The notes beneath the pieces are model-generated. The model was not told where the DNA came from and made no database searches. It saw only the letters and a list, made by a program, of their open reading frames with translations. A program made the position numbers and the translations under genes. 64,000 bases of DNA from Paracentrotus lividus (lineage: Eukaryota; Echinodermata; Echinoidea; Camarodonta; Echinidae), in contig CALNVZ010003435.1 of the NCBI GenBank assembly GCA_940671915.1, positions 8,524,298-8,588,297 of the forward strand, read 5' to 3'. Shown in pieces: positions 23,301 through 35,300 of the stretch (position 1 is its first letter; every line of letters starts with the position of its first letter).

Positions 23301-26300
23301 CCCGGAAGGAGACCAGCCAATGTCAGGTAAGATTCATATATCTTTAAATAAAAATAAGCACACAATGAGGATCAATAATTCGCAGCTCAAGCAGCTTTAT
23401 AAAGAATACTATTTTAAAGTATATATCTAGGTGCAAAGAAAAAGTAAAATGTAAAATAAACAGTATGCAATCAGGGAGACCTACATGTATGGCTTTCTAT
23501 TACATGACTAACATATGGTATGACTCAATAATCTACAAATGTACATGTGTAGATCAGCCCCCCCCCCCCCCCCCCCCTGAAATATGGTTAGGTGTAGAGT
23601 TAGGTAGCTATCTGACAGAAGGAAGCAAGTAAAAAAAAGAAAATTCCCGTAAAACCGCAAAATATGTGTCATTTACACTCATGTTAATGCAGTATCATAA
23701 TGCCTCTTAAAGTACCTCAGAAATTTTCCTCCGTATACATGTAGTGTTTATGGATGAAATTTGGGCATCAGGAAGAAGAGCTTATTCCATGAAAACAACA
23801 ATAACACAAATTATGTTGATATCTCACTTGATTCCTTTTGTAAGTATAGGGCAGAATTTTTTCTGTCACACTTTTACTTGAGCATATTGTAGTTTTTATA
23901 TTTATTTAGAATATCTGGAAGATAAAAAGCCATCCATGTAGGAAGGTACTGAAGCTTTGCACATGTACTTGTAGATTAATTATTTTAACTCATGACCACA
24001 CATTCCCATGCCAAATCTGTCAAAGTTTGGCCTGCAACACGTTGCTGCTGCTGGCTTCCCTTCGTCCCAGGAGTGGAGCTCGTCTAACTAGTTCAATCGT
24101 TGTTGGCCGGCGCCCAGTTCTATCTAGTCAATACGTGTACATTGACACATGACTTGGCAGAGGGCAAGTCATAGAGAGGGGAAGCTGTTTTGTTGGGAGT
24201 TTGCCAATCCACGATGGCTGGCCTGGTGCCGTGTGCCAGCGTGGATGTCCCATTAAATCACCGGATTATCTCCAACATGAGGTTATTGTTTTAAGCTAGT
24301 GATGTCTCACTTGGGTGACGTACATTGCACTGGTTGTAGCCTGTTGAGAAGTCGTCTCACCTAGGGACCGTATGATCTTCAATGACTAATACACCTGCTC
24401 ATATTGCCCAATTATGTAATGTACGATGTTGGAGATTGCAATAATACTCTAGAAGTTTGTAGAGTGTAGTACTTCAGACTCTTCAAGTGGGCAAATCCAC
24501 AAAGGATTACCCCTTTTAATTTGAACACATCAGTCTGAAATGTTACATAATACTTTCAGACAAATGAAATTGAAAGATCATATTCTGAGATTACAGAGGA
24601 ACATATATAGCCACTATTAACCAGACATACATGTACTGTAATAAACACATGTTTACTTGTTTAGTTCATCTATAGTATAGGTTATTTGTGTGGTCCGGTA
24701 TTGTCTATTAAGTTATACTCCTTTGTTCACCTTTAAGATTCACCCCTGGATAAAAAATAAATGCGGCTTAATGTCCACGATCATCTTGTTCTTTTGGAGC
24801 ATCTCATTAATTTTAATCATGTTCATTATAAGCCAGGGATGATAGTTTTGAAACATCTTTGCTCTCATTTATTCTGGATGACTCATCAGGACACTCTTCT
24901 GATCTTCAATTCATAATGATATTTGTTAAAACTTTAATCGGACAATTTTTTCTTTTCTTTGTGAGTAATAGGAATGAAACTCATAATGTGATTACTTTGT
25001 TCCAGATGTTACATCTTGCAGATAAATTATGGACCTTTCTTATGCCTTCTGACTCACCTGAACAAAGAAAGCTTTCATAGTGAATTTGTTAAAACCTCAA
25101 TTTGATGTAGTACATGTACACTGTTTAAACTAAAGCTACATGTATGTCACTTTCTTCTTAAAAAATCATTCTCCCTTTCATTTATTTACATTTGAAAGCC
25201 TTTGTTTTGTGATGTCTGATTGTTATGCTTGGAAGATAGATCAATGATGATACTGCCTGACTGACCCTATGGGTGCTCATTTCATATTTTATATGACTCA
25301 TCTTGCTGATATATGTACCTAAACAATGCATCATCCAATAATGATGTGCATCCACGATGTAGTCATAAATCTGATGTCTATCATGGGAAAGACATATTGT
25401 TTGATGATGCAATAATTTTAGAAAAGATAAATCATTAGATACATGTTGTTGGCATAAAGGTACATATAGCTCCAATAATGAGCAATGGTCTGTTGATAAC
25501 TCAATTTTCTTGCTTTTTGTCAGGAAAAGTCTTCAGGAGTATATTAATGAATAGGGATGAGTCACTTGTTTGATGACTATAGAATTCAAGAATTTTACTT
25601 TCAGTTGTAACAATGAGTAATAAGATTTTTTTTTGTTGTAGATCACTTCACTGGTCAGTTTTATTGATCTAAATATCTCAGCAAAAAAATCCTTACATTT
25701 CCAAACGAGAGATCATGAAGCCATAATGCAGTCTATATAAACTTGGTTTCCATTAAGTACATGTACCATTGCAGTGGGCGGTCCAGGCGGGGGCGCATGG
25801 GACGCGTGCCCCCTTTATAACTTTAAAACCACTCTTTGACTGTCTTGTTAAAATCAGGAAAATTTGGGTGGGTCAACCCCTTATCCTGCCTGGTGCCCCT
25901 CTATTTTCAAATCTTGGATCTGTCACTGGATTGTATTTTTTTATCACTAGAACTCCAACTTCTTTTGCATATATTTAGATGAAGCCATCTTTAAGTTGAA
26001 TGGAATAATGAAAAGATTTTTTTTTTTAAAGGTAGCCCAGAGCTACTGTGTAATTCTGTATGAATTCAGAATATAATTAAAAAATTTGGAGAGAGTAGGT
26101 TCTGCCAAAATATTTATGAGTAATAGGCAAGGGATTTCCCCCTTAGACTGTAACATGTTTTGAAGGTCGCACTCTGTGAATTATATATTCAATAATTCTA
26201 TATACACTCTTGATCGATCAGATAGATTGTAAAAATTACATATTTCACATGTTAATTATTTAAGTGATGCTCTACTATAGATGAAGGAACTCAAGAAATT

Positions 26301-29300
26301 GTCTTATCATATTTAGTAGACTGAATTGTGTCGTTCTCATATGCAGGAAGCACCAGTTTCCCATACAATCAATGGTTAAAATATTAAGGTGTACTATACA
26401 TGTACATGTACATTGTAATACTGAGAGTGTGATTTAGAAGTACATGTATAGGCCTATTACTTTCTGTAATTTGATACATATATGACCATATTGATTATCA
26501 GTTAAAGGGACGAGTTTCACTATAGTTAAAATTGTATTTGATAGACAATTCCATTTCAGTTGCCCTTTGAATATTTCAGCAGTAGGATTGACTTTTATCA
26601 AAATCCCTTTCAAATCTAGTCTGAGATGCTTTCCATTAAATCTAATTCAGAGATTACTGCTTGCTACATATAGTCAGCTTTTTTGAACAATTGTATTTAT
26701 TATACATAGAATAATTAAGTTTGATTCTCTACTATGATGGTACTCTTGGATGATGAAAAACAACAGTGTTGCCTGTACATGTACATATATTAAGTACATT
26801 TGTATGTATAATGTCAGAAGAGTAATTTACAGTATTCAAACTCAAGACTTTATTTTATATATTAAAAGAAATGGAAAGATAAAAATCCCCCTTTTTATGC
26901 TCCTACATGTACAATATACATACAAACTGCATATGTAATCGTAATGTGAATACAAATACAATGTAGTATCATACAATACCATGACAACTGAAACAAAGAC
27001 TGGGAAATTATTTTCCAAGGTCAGTACATCAGTTATTTGGATAAATGCAAGCCATGGGAAAGAGGATAATACCTTTGAAATGCTGACTCTCCGTAAAGCC
27101 CTTCTGGTAATTTTTTTGTCAACCCCAAATAAAATTGACAGGAGAGGCTTTTTACCCATGAGATTGATTTTTATTTATGACGTACATGTTCGACATCCTA
27201 TCCAAAGTGAACTTTCCTACAATAGAAACTGGGAGGGAATGAAACAATGCGAGGATAGTCTTTAGCAGACGATGGAAGAAAAAAAAGTGTGATGAATCAA
27301 AAATCTGATGAAACCGAGATCTTAATGCAAATGCATTAAGTTTACAGGAGAATGATCTCTTTTTTACTATGAATTTCAGCTTGTTTTTTGCAGGGAAGGT
27401 TTTTGCTGAATAGTGCAAGCTAAAGATTAAAATTGAATTGGTGACATACAGTGTGATATCCAGACGGCAGATACTTTACGATATTCAACATGGCTAATTT
27501 TACTTTTTTTAACCAATTCTACTGGTACCGGATAAGCTCTCCGGTTGCGAGCTCGTACTTGTATGTATTGATCAAAAGAGAAGAATGAAGAGATAAATTA
27601 ACCTTTAGTCATCCGGAAGATGTAGATGGAACTGGAGGGGTTTAAAGAAAGACGCTTACGTGCAGTATAAGAAAGAAAGATGATAGGTGCAAAGACATTA
27701 AAGACAAAGACATATAAAAGAAGTACAGCATAATTAATATTATACATGTGGCCATGTGTTTTGAACTCTCCACCCAAAAAGGGTGGTTTTGTTACGCTTT
27801 TCTAAATTTTGTTTCAGTTAATGTATGACATCTTGGCTAAATAGAGGGGTATTACCATGAAATTGGTGTTATTTGAAAGCTGAATGCAAGCTCTATCAGA
27901 CCTGTGAATTTGAACGTACTCGCAATACTCGTACACGCGATACAATACAAATAGGCGAGGGTGGTTGAGGGGGGGGGGGAAGAGGAGGGGGGGGAAGAGG
28001 TACACACAATGTCTATGGGATTTCGCACCCTCCTGTGCATTCGAAACGTCATAACCATGATAATTAACTTAAAGGATATTTATTTTTGTGCTGTAAGATT
28101 TTAGGACTTTATAGCTTAGAGTCTCATGCATCTTTTGACACCACAGTTATAAAATTCCAGCCATTTAGTAATGCGCAGTTCCGAAAATCGCCGCGCTGCG
28201 CACGGTTTAAATGACAATTTCACCATTGACTGTGTATTGTACATAAAGTAACTCAATACAGTTCCTGTTGTATGTGAAGTGACGTTACATAAATGCAGAT
28301 AACTCAAAGATTACTTGAGATAGGGGCCTGAAACTCTGTGAGCTTCTTCATCATAAGATAGCCAGCCTACATGCAAGTTTTTATAAACTTTGGCCCCACC
28401 ATGGCCGAGATTTTGAGGAGGGGGCAGCCCCCTCCTTGGCCCAGGTTGACCAAAATATTTGGGCCCTTTTACGGTTATGAATTTTTTTATTAAATGAAGA
28501 AACCCCCCTACAACTAAACCCCTCACAAAAAGTTTCGCAAGTCGACTTTGGGTCATGATAACTTTTCAGGTACGCTTTAGTTATTCCTGATTTACATACC
28601 ATTGGGAAGATAATTTATTCCCCTTTTTATTAATATTCTACTAGTAATGATTATGTCATGCTTCAATGCACAGAATATCAGAATATGGAGAAAAGTAAAA
28701 AGTCAAATGTTGCAAAATGCATTTATCAAAGCGGAAGTTTCCGCAACTTGAATTTAGGCTCTGATAACTTTCAAGGTATTTTCTAATTTTTATTGAATTT
28801 TAGACCATTGTCAAGATAATTTATTCCTCTTTTCAAATGACACCTTAATTGTAACGATAGTGTTGTTCCTGCATGGACAGAACACCTAATGTTAGGACAA
28901 GTCAGAAGTTAAACGTTACAATTGAATGCCTATTGTGAGTATTATTGTCTGTTGCGAGCAAATAACAATGCATTTCGCAACTTTTCACTTTTTACTTTGC
29001 ATATATTCGTGAGTTATGTGCATTCAAATATGATGTTACTATTGCAAATAGGGTATCAATAAAAAGAAGAATAAATGAACTTTTAATGCTATAAAATTGA
29101 CAATGATTAAATCCCACATTAAAATGTATCAAGGTTCAGTGTTGGTGTTACAGAAATTTAAACTGAAATTAAATCTTTCGCTTTGACATGTATTCAAGTG
29201 GTATTGAGGGGTTCTGGGGACACAGGCATGACATCACCCCTGACAAATAAGGTATCAATCAAGAGAGGAATAAATTAACTTGACAATGGTATAAATTCAA

Positions 29301-32300
29301 TAAAAATTAGAAAATATCCCAAAGTTATCGGGACCTAAATTGAAGTTGCGGAACTTCCAATGTGATCAAATAAAATGCATTTTACAACATTTGACTTTTA
29401 CTTTTTCTCCATATTCTGATATTCTGTGCATTGAAGCATGATACAATCATTACAAATAGGATATCAATCAAAAGGGAATAAATTATCTATCCATTTGGTA
29501 TGAAAATAGGAATAAACTAAAGCGTACCTGAAAAGTTATCATGACCCAAAGTCGACTTGCGAAACTTTTTGTGAGGGTTTATATATTTTCTGAAAGGAAA
29601 TTTCAAGAGCAATTCAAATATGGTGAGCAATTACGACCTGGATCAAAGGGAGAAAAAATATTGGGGGATGCAAGTAAAAAAAAAATTAGGGCCCCAAAAT
29701 TTAATATTTTAATCAAAATATGTACTACTTCACCCTACATTGTAGTGGATGGCATTTTTGAAATCTACAGGACATTTCCTTTCAGAAAATGTATACTTTC
29801 ATAGGGTTAGAGTTAATACTTCAAAAGTTATGACGACTTTGATCCTGACAGGTGCATAATTTTTAGATTTAGGTGGTGTAACAACGAAAGGGTGCCAGTT
29901 CAAAAACGCATGGCCATGTATGTCAGGATTGAAACGTATGGTTTGACTTGTTTGAGGCTAAAGAAAACAAAAATTATTGAGCCTTTAGAGTGAACTATTG
30001 ATCTTTAATGAGATGCTTATTAAATAATTAGTCATGTGTTTGACTTGAAGAAAACAAAAAACAACAAGATTCAAATTTTTACTCTTCACACATTATTAAT
30101 TCTCTTACATGTACAGAATATCACAGTTTTTATTAATTCTCTTATTTTTATACGTGCTTGTACAGTTTTTAAACCCTAAAATAGAATTACATACCAAAAG
30201 TACTTTAAACACAGATTGTAAACTTGGAGAGCAGTCAATAATAATAAACTATATTTTAGTATATGGTGTTCAGTGTGAGATACAGGATTGGAAAATAGAG
30301 GGGGTGTACAAGGCAGATTTGAAAGAAAAAAATAAGGGCTAGATAAGAAATGTGCTTTATGTTTGGTTTGAAATTCTCAAAAAATAGAGAGGGGGAGGGG
30401 GGGGGGTGTGTGCTCTTGCGCCCCCGCCTGGATCCGCCAGTGACGTTTTTGTCATGTGAGTTAATTACTCTCATAATTATGTTGTGCAGGGACTTTTGTT
30501 TCTTACTTATTTCAAAGAAAACGGATGTAATCGCTAGAGGGTATTCATTTGTCTCACAATCTACTATGGTCAACAAGGAAATTCGTGATCACCCGATCTT
30601 CCCCGGCCCCTAGCGAGGGACCGGTCAGCTAGCCAATCCCCGTCCACGGGAAGCTACCTAGCCCGCCATTGTCTAATTTGCATACTGTTTCCCGCCCGCA
30701 CCATCGGCACGCTGATTGGTGAACGCCCGACCAATCACGTAGCGGCTTAACGCCCGCCTATTGTTCCACGTTGGTGCGCTGCGATCCGCGGGATTCATAT
30801 AAATAGACTACGTTTTCAGTTAATTTTCGTCACTTGATAAAGAGTTGCAGCGGCACTCGAAAGCTCGTGAACTTGTAAGCTAGTGATCACTTTTTGCGAG
30901 AGTGATCACGAATTTCCTTGTTGACCATAGTAGATTGCGAGACAAATGAATACCCTCTAGCGATTATTTCAATCCGCAATAATGAACTTATTTAGTCTTA
31001 AAACGGATGTAGTTTTATGATGTTTGTATTGAACTTTATTGTATGTACAACATGTTGAGTGCGAGATTTTTCAGAAGGGGTGTTTTCTTCTTGCGCCCCC
31101 GCCTGGATCCGCTACTGACATTTTAGTTTTGAGTTAATTGCAATGTTGTGCGGAAACTTTCCTTTCTTTCTCTTTATATTTCAAAGAATACAGATATAGT
31201 TTTATAATGTTTCTATTGATAGTTATGCTGAGCGTAAGTTTATGTTTGTGTAGGTACATTCTCAAAAAAATAGAAAGAGCGTGTTCCTCTTGCGCCCCCG
31301 CCTGGATCCGCCACTGAAATTTTAGTTTTGAGTTTATTGCACTAGCTATTATGTTGTGCGGAAGCTTTCCTTTCTTTCTTTTTATAATTCAAAGAATACG
31401 GATATAGTTTTATAATGTTTCTATTGATAGTTTTGTTCAGTGTGAGGTTCATGTTTCTGTAGGTAAATTCTCAAAAAAAAATAGAAGGGGTGTGTTCCTC
31501 TTGTGCCCCCGCCTAGATTCGCCACTGAAATTTTAGTTTTGAGTTTATTGCACTAGCTATTATGTTGTGTGGAAGCTTTCCTTTCTTTCTTTTTATATTT
31601 CAAAGAATACGGATATAGTTTTATAATGTTTCTATTGATAGTTATGCCAAGTGTAAGACTTATGTACATTCTCAAAAAAATAGAAAGAGTGTGTTCCTCT
31701 TGCGCCCCCGCCTGGATCCGCCACTGACATTTTAGTCATGTGAGTTAATTACGATGGTTATTATGATGTGCAGGGACTTTCGTTTCTTTCTTATTTCAAA
31801 GAAAAAGGATGTACATGTAGATAAATAATTTTTTTTGTCTACAACGTGCATGTTTGTGCCAAATCGTGTGTCTAGTTATGATGTTGGGCTGGGACTGTAG
31901 TGTTGTTCAGGGACTTTCCTTTCTTTTATATTTCAAATAAAATGGATGTAGATTTTGTTTTAATGTTTTTGTTGGTCAGTAAGATACTTTCAATGCATTC
32001 ATGTCATGATGTAGCAGGGTATAATGTATTTGCTTAATGGAATCTGAGGATACATTTACATCTTCTGTACTTGACAATCATGCCATTGGCTAGATTGCTT
32101 ATTTAAATATAGTCTAATCAAATTAGCACTTGGACCACCCACTACTTATTGCGGAATGATTTATTTTACTGAAGTGCATATCAATATGGCCTTAGTTCGA
32201 ATATATTACATTGTACAAAATTTTCAGGAAATACATGTACATGTAGTAACCTGGGAAAGGTATAAATTTTACAATATACATTAGACCTTTGGCTTGGTCA

Positions 32301-35300
32301 TTGTATTCAGCAATACAGCAACATATTTTTTATAATGCACTTGTGCCAGGCATAAAATAGTCATTATTTTGCCTGAAGTCCCTCTTTCATTAAAAAATGT
32401 GCTTACAAAAATTTTAATGCATATAGGTGTACCTTGAAATTAAAGACAACTGCTAACATTGTGAGCATGTAATTTACAAAATATGCTTTATACGAATAGC
32501 TTCATGTTTACTTAAAAACTCTGAAACTTACCAAATATTTGAATGAAATTCTGTTAATGAAAAACAAACAGAGATTGAGAATATTTATTCTTGTCACGAT
32601 AAAAAATTAAAATGGAAGATACAATAACCGAATGCTCAATATCGTTTGATACCATTTTATATCATTATCAAACCTTAGCTCAGATTTCCATATAATATGG
32701 AAATACTTCCCATATGTCAGCCTCATGCCAAGTTGAGACACTTACAAGTTGAGAAACTCAGACTTTTGTTTTAAACTATATTAAGATAATGTTATTTTCA
32801 AGAAACAAAATTTAATTTAGATCTAACAAGGAAATTGAAATGGCTTTTACAAGCACTGATCGTTTTCAAACATTTTTCACTATTTGAAAATACTTTTCAT
32901 AATTATTAAAATGTGAGAATTTTCAGATTGAAATTTGTAAACTCATATATGTTTATACCATTTTGAAGTAAAGAATTAGCCTTTTACATTCTTTTTTACA
33001 TGTCATCAATGTAATTAAATCTGACATTCTTGTACTGTATACGCTGTATTTTTTGCTTCAAAACAGGGAATTCGCGAGGGTATATTTTTGCAGATTTATT
33101 GTAAAACAAAATCTGCATTTGCTTTGTACAGAAAATATCAGGAAGTGAACATTTTTGCTTTCAGTAAGTTGCAAAATTCAAGAAAATAAAACCACCGCGA
33201 AATATTCAGCGTATACAGTAAAACATCTAGATACCTGTTGCATATAGCTACATATCTGTATTTCCCCAGATTTTTAAGTGAAATTTGATTATTTTTTGTT
33301 AAGTTTCATTTGAATATTCAAATGGTAATAGATTATCATAATTAGTACAAGTCTCTGTGAAGAAATGAAGATCACTAGAACCAATAGGTGAATAGATTCA
33401 AGCTTTAATGGGGACTTCTTCAGCTTGATTTATCAGTCTGCGCAATAGTTAAACCAGTTTATACCACTTATTACAAATGTCAATGCTTTTATTTGGAATG
33501 CAAAGTTATTCAATTTTTTTTTTAACTCACAAATCATAAAAAATTAAAAATTTATCCTTTATTTATCCTTTACATTGGAAATTACTTGTTTGCTTGCCAA
33601 GGTCATGACTGAAATTCCACTGCTTCTGACTTGTTAAATTTGTTTTCATTTACAGGAGCTCCAGAAGTCCATCTGCATCCACCTCCTGGGCATACGGAGA
33701 CCACCAGGACATCCCCTAGCAACCCCCAGCATCATCATCCTTCCTCCCATCATCACCACCAACACCAACCTCACCATCCTCCTCATCACCACCACCACCA
33801 CCACCACCAGCGGCATCCCAAGGCTACCCCTGTGGCCACATCTTCCTCCATCTCAGGGGCTCCCCACCACCAGCCAACCAACACCCTACCATCCTACTTC
33901 ACCCGTGGCTCCATCATCCAACTGGCAAACTCGGTATTGAAGCGGGTGGAGGACCTCACCACGGATGACTTTGTGCAGAGTGCCGGGAACACGGAGGGCC
34001 TGAAGATTGACTCCAGTACGGTTCTGAGGATAGATGAGGAGCCGCACCGGGGTCTGGCTCTCATCGGGTTCCTTGTCGGAGAACACGAAGCTCAGGTAGA
34101 TTAGAGTCTGGGAAATTAGGTTTAGATTAGGTTAGATCGTGGTATAGTGTTTGGCCCTATTGACTCCAGATTGAGAGAAAGAGCATTTGGGGCCTGGGCC
34201 ACCCCCCCCCCCCTCCCGGCAGTCAAGCTATACACATATGCGCGTTCCCGATTTCTCAGGAAAATTGATATGTTATAGGGACTCCGTTCGGGGTAAAATT
34301 TCTGAAAAATCACTGAGATAGGGGTGGTCATTTAACATTTTTCTTTAAAAAATTGTGTTTAATTAGGGGCAGTTTTCAAATTGTTCTGGAAAAATTCTCA
34401 AATGGGGTCCCGAGTATGGTCCGACAACTTGTGATAGATGGTAATTTTCCTCTCCATACATGCATGCTCATTCTGGATTCTTAAAGATACCCCCTATCAC
34501 AGGCTTTTGGAAGGGAAGCCAAGTCAAAATTACCCCACCCCCTCCTTACAGGCTTTTGGAAGGGAAGCTGTATCAAAATTACTCTCCCATAACAGGCTTT
34601 TGGAGAGGATGGAGAGGAGAGGATTTGGAGAGGTCCAGAGTATGGTCCGACAACTTGTGATAGATGGTAATTTTCCTCTCCAAAAGCCTGTTATGGGGGA
34701 GTAATTTTGATACAGCTTCCCTTCCAAAAGCCTGTAAGGAGGGGGTGGGGTAATTTTGACTTGGCTTCCCTTCCAAAAGCCTGTGATAGGGGGTATCTTT
34801 AAGAATCCAGAATGAGCATGCATGTATGGTTGACCGCCTAATTGGTGGGGGGCAGGGTTTTACAGGACCTGGTATTTGACATCCATACATAAGGGCTTAT
34901 TTCAGTTTACCAACATTGGTCCCGAGTTCAAATTTATCAAAGATATAAATAGCATTTTCAATCAATAAAAACTTCAAAATAATTGCAAGGTAGAAACACA
35001 ACATTTAAAAGAAATGAATATGTTTCGTGGTAACCATCTTCAGCAAATAAAAATTACATACAAAGTTCACCAATATATACAATTATACGGAATTAAAAGC
35101 TAAAAAAATCAAGGATAGAGAAATTGTTTTGTAGTTAATCTTTCTGATTATTTTTACAGTTCACCAAAGTAGCCTAATTGAGTCTATAGGTCAAGCCTTC
35201 CTAAAAAAGAAAAGTTTTTTTTTCAACTTAGATTTGGACATTTCTTTCAAGAATATTGTAAAGTAAGAAAGTTGAAGCTTTTACCAACCTGTTATTTAGA

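Larger units (their letters stand above)
30350..31985. repeat. Tandem array, ~200-bp unit, five to six copies
   Basis: The word GCGCCCCCGCCTGGATCCGC (or close variants) starts at 30418, 31093, 31292, 31503 and 31702. Spacings are 199, 211 and 199 bp, and 193 bp for the first pair after removing the insertion and its duplicated target. Each unit continues with TTTAGTTTTGAG, GTTGTGCGGAAGCTTTCCTT and CGGATATAGTTTTATAATG. A degraded partial copy follows near 31908-31985. The three inner copies are more alike than the outer ones, as expected from unequal exchange. Confidence 0.9.
23327..33655 (+). other. ATXN1 intron 2 (10.3 kb)
   Basis: It is bounded by GTAAGA and TTTTCATTTACAG. It holds a C tract (about 23558-23577), a GC-richer unexplained patch (about 24040-24400), a transposon-end relic near 25773, a 1-kb foldback, a ~200-bp tandem array with an insertion, and a small MITE, listed separately. 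No other coding exon is recognised inside; phase 1 on both sides matches direct joining of exons 2 and 3. Confidence 0.85.

Noticed and set aside
34438..34890. Four open frames encoding the same residues on both strands
   Set aside because: They arise from the perfect palindrome; identical products from opposite strands are expected from symmetry.
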